64,000 nt of DNA. Source: Polytrichum commune. Taxonomy: Eukaryota > Streptophyta > Polytrichopsida > Polytrichales > Polytrichaceae. Under the pieces are notes generated by a model. That model was not told the DNA's origin, ran no database searches, and saw only the letters and a program-made list of their open reading frames with translations. Below, one piece after another: positions 45,718 to 58,449 of this stretch. Position 1 is the first letter of the stretch. Every line of letters begins with the position of its first letter. Position numbers and translations under genes: made by a program. The stretch covers positions 47,896,440 to 47,960,439 of the forward strand of contig OX485807.1 of the NCBI GenBank assembly GCA_950295325.1, in the 5' to 3' direction.

Positions 45718-48700
45718 TTAGGCCCAAAGACATTTAAATGGTTTAACCTCTAATGTTATTTGAGTTTAAAACATATATACGGTTTGGGGTTCATGGTGTC
45801 CATCCATCATAGATGAAGGCATTCTAGTAACAACAAGTCCGCTACATGTTGAGGTCCATTTCATTCTGATTGGAATCACACTAAACTAATTCAGAATCTT
45901 TGGGTCTATTTATAGAATCGAGTCGTGGAATAAAATCATTTTCGGGCTATAAAATAGTTGACTGCTTTTAAACGGATGGGTTTATAAAGACCCTATCGAA
46001 AGTATGTCGGCGCATTTAAGGGTTAAGCCTCTGATTGCAGACAGATTGGTGATTGACAAGTTGCACCTGGAGCCACTTGTGGCCCTTGGATTCTATTTCT
46101 CATTGTACCTACACCCTCTACGACAGCAAGCTGACTGATTCCACTCCATCTATTTCAATGGACGCGGAAAACCGATTGCTAGTTACAGATGTTCCGTTTG
46201 AGTTTGAGTTTGAGAAATAACCAGCTGAAGTTCAAGGCTTCGGAAAAAATTACCAGTCGATTTGTAAAGGAATCTATTGAATATACCTCACGATGATAAA
46301 GAATAACTGAAAGACTCTCACGATGTATATGTAACCAGTTGTAATTGGAGTTTTGACCGATTGTGCCCAAAATCTTCCCTACGAACAATCTTATCTGCTC
46401 ATGAGGAGCCTCCAGTGTAGTGTCTGGGGAGATTTTTGGGCATAATCGGTCGAGATCCGAGTGTTTCCAGGTCCAGCTGGTTACATGTTGACATCTTTTG
46501 GTTTTTCTTTACTAAACCGGGTATATTCTATAGATTCCTTTCAAAACGACTGGTAGAATTTTCCTGAAGTCTAGAACTTCAACCGATTTTCCCTCAAACT
46601 CAACCGGTTTGTCTGTAACTAGCAGCCGGTTCTCCGCGTTCATCGCTCCGATCAGCAAACACGACGAATTTGAGAAACGTTGGCGTTTTAATCATGCAGA
46701 GCAGTGATCAGGGAGATTTTTGGGCATAACCAGTTTGATTCTGCGATTTAAGGCCCCAGTAAAGTAAAAATTTGACTCTGTGTTTGATAGTTTGACTGAA
46801 ATGGTAACTGCCTTTCAAATAAATAAATCGCAGTGCCGAGTAACATGATCTATCTGATCTAAATCCATGGGAGCTGTCTATAAATTCTCTTTCCTAGCTG
46901 GCTTTTCCTAGTGTTTGCAAGTCCAACCGGTTGCATGTTGACATCCTCCGGTTCTCTTTTACTAAATTGGGGTATATTCTATAAATTCCTCTAAAATGAT
47001 CGGTAATTTTCCTGCAGTCTTGAACTTCAACCAGTTATTTCTCAAACTCAACCGGTTCATCTGTAACTAACTGCCGGTTCTCCCCAATCATAGATGCAGA
47101 GGTGAATCATTCAGAGTTTTGTAAGTCAGTAGCACAAAGTCTCGTCCACTATAATTAAGGAAGCCTGTAAGTATTCTCTCTATGTTATAACCTGGTTTCC
47201 ATGCAATGCTGCACCTGACCTCTCATGTACTGAAGAGACCACATGTAATCATCTTGTGCAAAAGACACGTGATGTCCAAGTCATGTTCAGAGAGTAGAAG
47301 CACCTATTGCAGACATTTTGAACAACTATGGTCTCTTACCTAATACGGACACACTCTCCAATAATTTAGTTGGACCAACAATATCCACTTTGATCGCAAC
47401 GACTCTGAGATATGTGAATCAGAGCATATCTAAGTTTTGAAGAAATGTTCAAGTTTACAAACCTCGTTTGATCTTTCTTGGTCACATAGGTCTCCCAAGA
47501 AATGGGTGATGTGTCATGGCCTACTGGATATGACGTTAGGCTCATCAAAAAGAGGTGAATATAAAGGAAATCTAGGGATCACGACAATGAATCAAATTGT
47601 CAATGGGATCCTAGAAATATTATATTGCCATGATGGGGATCCAAACCTGAACATGTGTTGCAGTCCCTGAATATGGTCCACTTTTCATTTACACTAAGCT
47701 TGAGGGCCCATCGATTGCAAAATTGGATTTCTATTTCTCACGGTATGGTCCTTGGGAGAATTTCAAGGACCCTTAGATTTTATGATCACAACCCTTGGTA
47801 TGTGTGTAAAACATCCCTAAGAAAAAAACCAGAGAGAGGGAACTATTGTATACAAGTGTACCTCTCATTCATCCAACATACCGCCCTGAAATAGAATGCA
47901 ACATGGAGGTTACTAAGTATAGTTGATTCAATACCATAATTTAATTTAAAGATCCCAGATTGATCTACCTGAAGTCATTTGCACAAACCTATAGGGGTAT
48001 AAGTTTTCATGTTGGATGGATGAGAGGCATGCTCGTATACGGTAATTCCCTCTCTCCAAGGTTGCCCAATATAGGCCCACAAATGTGTCATTTGGTTTCT
48101 AATTCTATCCTTCCAATAGACTTTTCAGGAGAGAGGGAATAATTGTATATGAGCATGCCTCTCATCCATCCAACATAAAGTAAATCAACCCCCCTATAAG
48201 TTTGTTGCCATTCGTCTCGAATGACTTCACAAAGACTAATTCAGGGTCTTTGAAGTTGATTTTGGTGTCAAATCAACTAGAAAAGTAATGTCCATGTTGA
48301 ATATTGTTTCAAGGTTGTTAAGTTGAATGAATGTGAGGCATGCTTGCATACGATAAGGTATGTGGGTGTTATTTGGTTCATTTTTCATGTTCTCCAACTT
48401 CTACGGATTAAATTTACACAACAAAACCTTGTGTGGCTTCAACAATTTTACAATGAAACATATGCAAAAACTACTTTGATTTAGTTATGATTATCATAAG
48501 CGCATGTTTGTTGATGTTTGTTGATGTTTTTTTTTTTTTTTTTTTTTTGATACATAGGTCATCCCAATTGTGTTCCTATTGAGCGTAGAGTAATGATTGA
48601 TATTGAAGATGTAGTCCAATCTCTTCTGAACATCTTTACAATGTTTGCTCTTTGATCCTCACCCGAACCATCCACCAATCAAATATAGGGGTCCGATTAA

Positions 48701-49219
48701 GAAGACGAGCCACTTTATAAAACCCATCTACTTAATTGGTTCCCTCTCTTTGGCAACCTTGCCTAGTCTTTAAAAAACAACATGCTGAAAATTAACACTA
48801 AGGTGTGTAGGGTGTCGTTTGGTACATTTTTCATGTTCTCCAATTTCTCTCGATTAGATTTACAAAACAAAACTCGTGTTGCATTAGAAAGTCTACAATG
48901 AAACATCTGCAAAAACTGAATTGGAAATCATACCTCACTTGATTTAATCATGATTATCATGTGTATAAGTTTGCTCATTTTTAAGAGGATACATAAGTCC
49001 TCCCTATTGTGTTCAGTGTTGAGCGTAGAGTAGGTATTAAAATATGAAGACGTAGTCCAACCTCTTTTAAACACATGTCTTAATGATGTTTGCTCTTCGA
49101 CCCTCACCGAATCACATACTAATCAATACATGGGTCCGATGAAGAAAATGAGCCACTTAAGACCCCTCTACCTTAGGTTGCATATATAGATGAAAGCGAA
49201 GTGTTTAGTATGCTTATTA

Positions 49220-49882
49220 GGGCGGCTTTATACACGGCATGGGGCCGGCCGGAGCACCGGCCCGATTAAGCCCTCAATCCGGCCCCACTTTATGAACTTT
49301 TTTGGGGCCTAACCTTGTCACATGTAAAGTGGTAAGGCCCGATTCTAGGGCCCGATGGTCTTGAGGGTTAACTTTCATAGAACTTACCGTGGTCAATGTC
49401 CGGTGTTCTCGACAATTAAGTTTCACGACACTTAATACTATGAGGGATGACATCTATAGGGTTGTGGTTAGCGAATCAAAAATTGGGTCTAACACCCTAA
49501 TTGTTGTCTTATTAGTCTAATGCAATCATATTTATGCTAATTGTTGTGTTATTAGAAGAGTGGAGTGAAGAGGAGAGGAAAATAATTTATCCCGGTAGTG
49601 ATTGACGGACAAGATGAGCTCAATCTAACGGAGGGGCCCAATCGGGCCCTAGATGAGAGTTCGGGACGAGGAAAAGCTCGTCCCGAACTCTCATCTAGGG
49701 CCCGATGGTTTGGCGCCAAAACTGTGCCACCTAGGACGCCACATGGAATGAGTGAGTGTTCGGGCCGGCCCCAAGTATAATAAAGCCCTTGGGCCCGATT
49801 TGATGAAATCAAGCGATCCTATTGGCCCAAATTTTGAGAGTTCCAGCCGGCCCTCAATCCGGCCCTAAGTATAATGTGGCCC
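49220..49882. mobile_element. Harbinger-type element present only in copy B, 663 bp
   Basis: Begins GGGCGGCTTTATACA and ends TATAATGTGGCCC; TTA flanks it (49217-49219, 49883-49885). Copy A has a single TTA at the same place ('GCTTATTACTTCC'), an exact empty site. It is GC-rich with many GGGCC/GGCCC runs and has a perfect 30-bp palindrome inside. Confidence 0.88.
49641..49706. repeat. Perfect 30-bp inverted repeat, 6-nt loop
   Basis: 49641-49670 and 49677-49706 are exact reverse complements around GAAAAG. GC-rich, so it would form a very stable hairpin. Confidence 0.93.
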
Positions 49883-50260
49883 TTACTTCCATAGGAGGTC
49901 CTTAGCCATGAGTCCACTACAGTAGCCCGTCATGTGTATTATTATTATTACTATTATTATTATAGTACTAATTTATGATATAACTATTTATAATCGACGA
50001 ATTCCTTGACGATGATGATGTCAGATGGTACCCTTATGACGTCCGTAATGCTTTACTCCATGATGTCACCTATCGTAGTAAGGACTTCAGCATTAGACCC
50101 GGTCCCCAATTGGCCATAAATAGTTTTGACAAGTGTCACGCTCCTTCGTTTTCACCCTTTCAACTTGCGGAAAGTGCAGTGACTTGGCAAGCTAGACCTT
50201 CATTTTACAAGCTCTGGGTTGGGAAGGGTAAGGGTAAGGTACAGTTCAGATAAATCGTAA

Positions 50261-51346
50261 GGGGCCGTTTACATCATGGACCATGGATAAATGCACTAAA
50301 TATGTACTTAGTGTCGTATGGTATTTCATGTCACTATGGTAACTTTTCTAATGACACTTCTTATGAATGAGTTCATTAGTACTTGTCATCCCAACTAACT
50401 TTTTTAGTTCACCTAATGTCCATAACCATGCTTACTCTGATACATGGGGTTGTTGATGTGCAGTTGCATGCTTGCTCTTGCTCGCTCACTCTTTTGTGGC
50501 ATAATGCTTGAAATTCGTGCCCAATACTGCAATAAAGTTTGGAATACTTTGCATCCAAACAATTCCGTAATGAAACGTTGTCATGGATGATTGAAAGTCA
50601 CTTTTTAAGTGATAGTAATTGCAACATTGTAAATCTATGATGTCCAAATTTGTTTTTATAAGGAGTGACAAATAATGTTAGGTTTACATACAATGTAGGT
50701 GACACTACATGGGCGGTTTACATTTAGTGTTGAGCAAGACAAATAGAATTGGTGACACTAATCACAAAATTTAGTGTTAGTATGTCTTCATGTGCATTAG
50801 CTGAGGGTGTCAGGGAAGTTGTCCCATGTCACATGGCCTTTTTCATGGTCACACTTCCATGGTCAAATTTATTTAATTGGCAGTTTATAGAGCCTCACTA
50901 GGTGTAAGCCAGATGTTGAACAAGAGGAGTGACCATGCACTAAAGAGTGGATGTGTTGATTCTTTTCATGTATGGTGAAAAGAACAATTTTGGATTATTC
51001 TTCATTTGCTTACCTTCTCCCCCTTCCTCCTCTCTTATCTCCACTTTCCTACAATAACATTTGGCCAAAAAAGCCTTCAAATATATTTAAAAAGCCATTT
51101 CTCTACCATGGTCCCCTAACTCTTGCATTGAGAGAACCTCTTTTTGCCTCTCTCATTGCAAAAATTATTGGACCATGACAATGGATAATGTAAGCATGAT
51201 AATAGGCCTTTTGGAGACCTCAAACTATATGGTCACTTTGACATTACTTTCCTTGATGTAAACCCAAGTGGTCCCGGGACATGTTCAATGGCCAATCACA
51301 AATTTCAGAGGAGCAAGGGACAAGTTCATGATTTGTAAACAACCCC
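50261..51346. mobile_element. PIF/Harbinger-type non-autonomous element (copy B)
   Basis: Uninterrupted version of the 8220-9679 element: starts GGGGCCGTTTACATC, ends TTTGTAAACAACCCC, TAA on both sides (50258-50260, 51347-51349). Non-coding, 1,086 bp. Confidence 0.85.
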
Positions 51347-51628
51347 TAAAAAAAAGCTCAAAGTAGAGGGTTTTAAACCAACCCTTTGGTTGATTAATCT
51401 TCTTTTCGAGTCCATTTGCATTTGTGATGTGCATGATTAGCTTAGGAAATTAGCTTAGACATGATAGAAACAAAATAAAAATAAATTGCATACCATATGA
51501 ATATACTATATAATTTTAAAGCCACTCACCCCTTGCTTTCTAAATCCTCCCTAGACTCCCACTTTTCCATTGCAAATGGTTCCCAAACTCATCTTGATAC
51601 TTGCCCAAAATTGCCCATGTCTTGCGTT

Positions 51629-54600
51629 CAACTTTACGAATTTATTAGGATTTGTTTTTGAATCATGCCTTTAAATTTGATATTATGGCTTAAATTTTAT
51701 TTGATATTTTTTAATGCCTATAAAAATACTTTTGAAATGGTTGTGAAAAAAAAAGGATTCTAGGTTTACTTATAAATCCTAATATTTTTAATAGTATAGT
51801 TTTTATTGATATCACATCTTATTTCAAACAACATAAATTTTTTTATAAGAAATTAAAATTTTCATGTCAATATTAATAATCGTGAAAAACACTTAACACT
51901 TTAATCTGTCCAAAATTTTGGTATTAAACTCTCTTAAAAAGAACCATTGAATGTTATCTTAAGCTCAATGGAGGAGAGCCTTAGTTTGTGATAAGTAAAA
52001 TTTAATTTTGATTCAATAAAGAGTTCATGTAGTGTATAAATTTATTTATAAAATGAATAAATGGATTACATGCAAAACTATAATGCATGATTTGATTAAA
52101 TTTTTATTGATAAGTTTTAATGATTCATTTTAACAAAATCAGTTTAAAAAATGATTTGTTCTTTTGATGTGGAATTTATCCCATGAACAAATCACTTAAT
52201 ATTTAATTTTATTTAAAAAAAATCACATGCCACTTTAAGTAACATTTGAATACCTTTCAAACATTGTAATTGATTTTTTATGTAACAACCTTAATACCAC
52301 TAATTATGTGTGCAATTTTAGCTACAAGTTCAGATAAGATATTTACCTTACATGAATTAAGATTTATGATTTATGAAATGTATTTTTAAGATTTAAAGCC
52401 TTAGCTTCCCATGGGAGATACAAAATTGAAGACTAGGAATCTAAGAAGTGCTCAAGGGAAGGGTGTGATAACAATCTTTACATTGCAATTTTAATCAAAT
52501 ACAAAAACTAAAAGTGGGCCTTAAATTGTTCATGGTTCATAATTGTTATTTTGTGAAGAGAGTCTTATATAATTGTTATTGGTGTCTCAATGCTTAAATA
52601 CTATTCATGTTCAAAAGAACAAGAAAAATGTGGGGTTCTTCTCACTAAATACAAAATGCATGTTGACAAAATGATAGGGTGAGATCGATTCATGAACTAA
52701 GGTAGATCTCTTTAATTTTGAGTATGTCAAAGTCTGATCTATAGAACACAATAAATATGTTTTTATTTTTATTTTTAAATAATATTTTTATCACAGTGAT
52801 CAATATCATGTATCCTCATTTTTACAAATTTGCAAATTGACTTTGCATAATATCCATATTTATTTATATTAAACACGCAGCTTCATCATGTCTAATATTT
52901 TGTCAAAAGTTTCTAATAAAATAGTTGTGTGTAGGTGCTTTGGAAGGTGCTTATTTTTTTTTTGGGGGGGGGGGAGAGGGCGAGTTGAGCTGAGTAAAGA
53001 GGATGTTGGAAATACCTTCATGGATTTCCTCCTCTTTGCCCTATATTGCTAATGATGAGTGGTTAAACCATCCACCCATGTGTGGTGATGGCCTTGAAAC
53101 CGTTCATAATAAGGGACACTAGCTTGGGTCAATGCTTAATGTGTAATGTGTGATCAATGATCATGCTTAATCAACATGAGCGCCAAAGTGAATCTCACAC
53201 TAATATGTAATGTACATGATGCTCAAATCAACAACCCAAAATCTTGCACAATAAAAAGAAGAAGAAAAAAAACCTAATATCAGTGTTTTTGTACCCTGAT
53301 GTGAATGGGAGACTATTACCCTTACCTTGATCATATGTTACCAAGCATCATCATAGGGGTACTTCCATCCTTTCAGATGGTGGGCTTCATTAGGTGGTTG
53401 TGTTCTTATTGTATGCAAGGGCAACGACGCTAGGATGTGAGCATGCGAGTGTGAGCCTAAGAGCGGTGAGGAGGGATTGTGTGAGCCCATAATCTCAAAA
53501 TTCTCAAAATGATGTAACTTCTAAAAAAATTGGTCAACAAATCAAATATTGATATTTTTCAATTAAAAAAATACTTAAAAAATACATATTACAACATGAC
53601 CCATGACCATTGATTTTAGATTAAATAAACCTTGCAAGGTGATGCTATTGCATGTTTTAAAATTTATATCATGTTGAGGGAGGCCATTCCAAAGTGGGTT
53701 GACCAAGTCATAGTACAAATAATTTAAAGGCAATTTTGCGGATGACAAGGAGCAAACATTATAAAAACACCATAGGATGTGGAACATTGTATTACAACTG
53801 GCACTTACAATTTATGATGCACGTTGACCCAATATGTCCATGTATACATACATATAACTTAAGAATATTAAATAAACTAAGCGTAACCGTTAATGACTAC
53901 ACTTTTATAACTAATAATTAGGCAATGAGGTGGGCTAGTGATGAAGATCATCATGTAATATAAAAGCTCACAAACAGAAGTAAAGTAATATAAAAAAACA
54001 TATTGATGAGAGGGAACGCGGTAATAGAGAAAAAAGCTGAATGTCTTTAGATGCAAGAGAATGTCATTTGTCCATTATTAGTAGTAGTCACTCCAATGGA
54101 GAGTAGGAAAAAAAGTAGGAAGAGAAGTAGCTTTTGTTTTTCAAATAAGAAACAATTGTCAAGGGCTAGAATAAATAGATGTGTTTCTTAAATCATAGGA
54201 GTGGGCCTATCATGCATAAATTTTTTTTTGAAGTACTTTGAATGAATGAGAAAATATTGCAAAATAATGAGAATCTCAAAGTTTTGTTTAGCAAAATGTT
54301 TATGGTCTAGAACTGCCACCATCGTTTGCAAACATGGTTGTCCATCATTAATCGAGACACACATATGATTTTACTTGGCATTATGTTGTTGAACATATTA
54401 TTTTGGACATCAAGGAATATATTGCAACTATGTTGGCAGCCTTGTTTGAAATCAATTGGTAATTCTTTCATTTTTCTCATTTTGTTTGTTCTTTTCATTT
54501 GGCTTCTTGTTTTTTAAATTTATTTTACTATTAGATGTTCATTTTTTAAATTTTTTAAAATTTTGTTTTATTTTGTTATGAGGAACCAAAAATCTCATGT

Positions 54601-54940
54601 TTCTGCAAATCTTGTTCATAAGTTTTTCGCATTCAAAGCATTGCTAGGCAACCACTTTCATGTTTTGAAAAAATTCATCTTCAAAGAGGACATTTTTACT
54701 GTTGATATCAAACATAAATTCAAACATAGAACTTGATTCACTTTGGCTGTTGAGGCTCTTAATGGAATTCTATACTAGGTTATATTCCCTTACATATAAA
54801 AAAATTACTTATTTTTCTCTCTTCTTGTAGATTTCTTTCGTTCTTGTTGTTCATTTGAATTTCTACTATCATATTTTTTTTATTACATCTCATTTTTTAT
54901 TATGTGCGATTTTTCATATTCTTTTATGTTTTTTTCTTGG
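51629..54940. other. No gene seen; very AT-rich
   Basis: Dense A/T runs and frequent stops on both strands. A T9G10 tract lies near 52957-52975. No terminal repeats or domains recognised. Confidence 0.5.
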
Positions 54941-54944
54941 TGTA

Positions 54945-55530
54945 GCAAGAGTTGGCGGATATTGTTGTTGCTGCTCAAAGGAAATTTTATGAAAAATACC
55001 CAGATCATACGTTTTGGACTTTAAGTGTAGTTGATGAATGATGTTGATAGGGTGAAATTAACTTCTCATTTGGAACTGAAAAAATAACTTCTCATTGCAA
55101 ATCCTAAACATACTCCTCTGTTCTTAGAGCATGTGAACTCTCATTATGAAATTCACGATGAGAGTCTTGAGATTCAAGAAAAACTTTGGATGTTGGCAAC
55201 TTAAGTTATGGACACTTCTATGAAGATTAAGTGGCTTGAGACGTGGAATAGCTCAACTGCTCTTCGTGAGGCTCTCAAATTTTTGAAACCAAAATTGAAT
55301 GATATAGAATTTCCAAAGTCGCTTCATAAAGCTACTTGGTGGGCTCAGGTGATTATTATTTTTTATTCTTTATGGTCCATTCATTTTTTGTTCTTTGATT
55401 CTTATTTTTTCATTTTTTTCAATCATTGAAAAACACTATTTTTTATTTTCTACATGACAATTGGCTATTGAGATCGAAAAGCTTTTTTATGCTAATGTGG
55501 TTGATCTGAATGTGTTCATCGACTATCTTC
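54945..55530 (+). pseudogene. Unrecognised exon-like fragments
   Basis: Three protein-like stretches stand out from AT-rich surroundings. After TGTAGCAAG at 54952 comes ELADIVVAAQRKFYEKYP. At 55208-55349 is a frame containing TWNSSTALREALKFLKP that ends at a donor-like CAGGTGATT. At about 55463 is AIEIEKLFYANVVDL. They are in one orientation with plausible splice signals, but stops lie between and no family is recognised. They may be exons of a decayed gene or transposon. Confidence 0.3.
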
Positions 55531-55539
55531 TAGATGATA

Positions 55540-57140
55540 TGGATCTTTTGCCCATTATTTTTAATTATGTGAAGATAATGTGCATAGTGTTTTGGACTAG
55601 TGCATTTTTTTTCTTCGTGAATTTGTTGTAGATAAGAGAATTCACAAAAATCATAACATTGATAAGTAACTCAACTTCAAACTAGCCATGCAAAGGGTAT
55701 TTTATAGGTACTTCAAATATGTCTTATTCCCTGCTAAAGCCATTTTTAAATCTTCCATTTTTTTGCTAACTATTTTGACATAAAAAGTGAAGAGTGCATG
55801 TTTACAAAATGAATCATGAAATCTTGGGAACCTATGCATTTTGAAAAATGTGGATGGTATTTGGATTGTCCTCTTAAAACACCTTCTACTTTTGATATTG
55901 CCCTTCGAGATTCCATTCAACCCACCTTTAAGGGTGCAAAGGTATTTCAAAGGCATTCAAATTCATCGCTTATTCATTCTAAGGCCTTATTCATATTTTA
56001 GTGCTTGCAATGCCTGCAGACTTTGCCTCTAACCCAATTTATATCCAACTTTCATGTTTACAACCCACTTTTGTTGTTCTTTGTGTATTGGACTTCTTAA
56101 ATGTCACCCTTATGATGGTGTTATGATGTATTCAAATTTTACATTGATGTGTATTGTAGTGAGACATTCTAATACGCTACACTTATTTTCAACATGAGTT
56201 TGCTTATACATTATATCCAATTACATTATTGTTATTATCTCAGCATTTGAACGTATATTAGTTTATTTTTTGGTTCAAAATTGGCATAGCAACATTTTCT
56301 TTTGTTGTTCATTTGGACTATAAACCCTTAAATGTAATTCCACGGTCATAGGCCCCCAATGGATTTACAAAGCATAACCGGGAAAATTTGAAGGCTCACA
56401 TACTAGCATCCCCATATGCGAGGGGAGAAAGGAGGAGAGTGGGGTGGGGGGGGGGTGGGGGGGGGAGGCGGAGGCGGAGGCGGAGGCGGAGGTGTGTGTG
56501 TTATCATTGGTTAACATGGGCTTGTGTGTTGTTTAGTTTCCTTTTATTTAGTACTAGGTATGTAAGGTATTTGATGGCTATTTGGTGTATATGTTTCATG
56601 AGTTTTTTTATTTGGTTGGTTGTATGTCCTTGAGTTCTTTTATTGATTATTCATGTATGGCTCCCCTTATACTTGCGGTGATGGTGATGAGGGGGGTTGA
56701 TGTTCCAGCTTGTTGTTTTGAGTGTTCGTATTAAGGGGAGGTATTTGTCATTGTTTTCTTGAATGGCGGTTGTTGGGAATTTGTCTTGGCAAAAGGCGAA
56801 TTTTATCAAATGTTGTGGATAGTGGAGGTTAGGTATCAGTGTGGGCGCCGAGGTCACATAGGATGTTTGGTATGAGTCAGGCCATGCATGTGCATTTGGG
56901 GGGGGGGGGTGCATGAGCATTGTAACTTGACCGCTATGGGATTGTTTTATCTTGTGGTTTGGAGCTTGATTTCCTACATTGACTATGGTGTAAACATGGT
57001 ATGTTTGTTGGATTGGATTGTGTGTGTGTGATTCAGTGTACAACACTGTTGTGCCAAGCTATAGGTAGGCCTTTTTTTTTGTCTTGGTTGCACAATAAAT
57101 ACATATAGATATATCTTAAGAATGTCCACCACCGTACTGC
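55540..57140. other. No gene seen; G-rich tract and old repeat
   Basis: AT-rich apart from the G-rich tract at 56430-56492. The stretch 56380-57010 resembles 33890-34800. A second G12 tract is near 56898-56910. The short frames, including a glycine/arginine frame at 56388-56633, reflect this composition. Confidence 0.45.
56430..56492 (+). repeat. G-rich tract and (GGAGGC)5 repeat
   Basis: Runs of 4, 10 and 13 G are followed by five GGAGGC/GGCGGA hexamers. The strand could form G-quadruplexes; length is likely unstable. Confidence 0.9.
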
Positions 57141-57146
57141 GTCCAT

Positions 57147-57392
57147 CACTAGAAGAAAACTTGTCCATTGCAACCATCCATAGCGACTCGGCCATTGCAA
57201 CTCATGGTGAGAACATTCACAAATAAATCATTTTGGTTGGCAACCAGAGGGTTTTCTTTACACATTATCCAAAAATCGCAGCCAAAAACCTCCAATTGAC
57301 AATCAAAACAATTTATTTATGCATTTTCTCGCCATGAGTCACAATGACCAACTCGCAACATATGGTTGTAATGGACAAGTTTGCTTCTAATG
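57147..57392. mobile_element. CACTA-type MITE, 246 bp
   Basis: Starts CACTAGAAG and ends CTTCTAATG (one change from the expected TAGTG). The outer ~30 bp are inverted repeats (GAAAACTTGTCCATTGCAACC against its near-complement). CAT flanks both sides (57144-57146, 57393-57395), the 3-bp duplication of CACTA/En-Spm elements. No coding capacity. Confidence 0.8.
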
Positions 57393-57672
57393 CATCAAAA
57401 TATTGTGTTGATTTTGAGTCATCTACCACTAAAATTTTGAACCCTTATAACTTTTGCATACAAGACTCAAATTAAATCAGACATACTTTAGTGCTACCGA
57501 CTGCTAACTATAGAGAGAGAGAAAAAAAAGCATTTAATGTATCAATAGTATCTATCCTCAACTCCATCTCATGTACTTATGGTAGTGATGGTTTAGCAGC
57601 ATGTGTCCTGTGCATGCTTTGTGTCGCTCAACTGAAAACGCAACAGTTCACAGGCTTGTAGCTTGACGAGTA

Positions 57673-58446
57673 CATTGTCAAAAGAGAAGCTCGAAAGTAT
57701 GTACTAACACTGCAGGCAGCTCACACAAGTATTCTGTTGCAAAACACTCTACTACTGTACTATCACTCACAACATGTAACTCTCTAAATCCGACGGACTG
57801 ATGAGTGTACGGGGGACCTCAAAGTTCCCCCCACAAACTTATAGGGGAGGTAGATTCGGGCAGGGGCAGCTATAATACTAAACATACTAAAAATAAAACA
57901 GAAAAATTTAGTTCCATTTTAGAATGACAAAGACCCTTTCAATGGCAAGTCACGAAAATCATAACCTCAATGCTAACGAGGGTTTTATAATATTTTCGAC
58001 TTCCAAGTTATTTACATACTTCAATGGCAATTTCATTTAAAAAAAATGAAATCCCAGTCAATTGCTTATTTACTCAATGGAAGTGAACATATATATTGGA
58101 TTTTGGACCTTGAAGATGAAGTGCACTCAATATGGGATTTGTGGATAAATGGCCTTCAAGAATGCAAGGACAATGGTTATTTCGAAGTCGGACAGACTGA
58201 CATCAACTTTCGGTCGGGTCCAGAAAATCTGGAATTTCTGGCCGGGCGGCTGCCCCTGCCCGAATCTACCTCCCCTATAAGTTTGTGGGGGGAACTTCAA
58301 CATCCCGCGTACACTCATCAGTCTGTTGGATTTAGAGAGTTACATGTTGTAAGTGATAGTACAGTAGTAGAGTGTTTTGCAACAGAATACTTGTGTGAGC
58401 TGCCTGCAGAGTTAGTACATACTTTCGAGCTTCTCTTTTGACAACA
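57673..58446. repeat. ~198-bp inverted repeat enclosing a gene fragment
   Basis: 57673-57870 and 58249-58446 are reverse complements with only a few differences. The spacer 57871-58248 is a copy of the segment at 31370-31680. ACATTG lies just outside both arms, a possible target duplication. The structure looks like a foldback element or an inverted duplication that captured a gene fragment. Confidence 0.8.
58046..58441 (+). CDS. Unrecognised 131-aa frame, chimeric with an inverted-repeat arm
   Basis: The first ~60 residues (including YLLNGSEHIYWILDLEDEV) match the broken fragment at 31540-31680, here without stops. The remaining ~65 residues lie wholly in the right arm of the inverted repeat, so the frame is a fusion of a gene fragment and repeat sequence. 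The conserved part may once have been an exon with a donor where homology to 31680 ends. No family, signal peptide or membrane segment is recognised. Confidence 0.3.
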   Translation: MKSQSIAYLLNGSEHIYWILDLEDEVHSIWDLWINGLQECKDNGYFEVGQTDINFRSGPENLEFLAGRLPLPESTSPISLWGELQHPAYTHQSVGFRELHVVSDSTVVECFATEYLCELPAELVHTFELLF

Positions 58447-58449
58447 TTG

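Larger units (their letters stand above)
45776..51628 (+). repeat. Duplicated 5.3-kb block, copy B
   Basis: Direct repeat of 4635-9959. It has about 170 bp extra near 46733-46905 and about 20 bp more near 46040 than copy A, plus the Harbinger-type insertion 49220-49882. It lacks the MULE-like insert of copy A. A T tract near 48528-48549 is longer than its counterpart near 7200. The inverted and direct AACCGGTT units are at about 46180-46365, 46425-46640 and 46720-47090. No coding sequence. Confidence 0.9.

Noticed and set aside
47366-47670. Pairs of similar short frames in both duplicated blocks (also 6036-6340)
   Set aside because: They recur only because the DNA is duplicated, overlap on opposite strands, and substitutions do not favour synonymous positions by eye.
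4635-51628. The two 5.3-kb blocks as LTRs of one giant retrotransposon
   Set aside because: They lack TG/CA ends and a 5-bp target duplication, and the DNA between them holds unrelated host genes and other elements.
56388-56633. Glycine/arginine-rich 81-codon frame
   Set aside because: It is a translation of the G-rich and GGAGGC tract.
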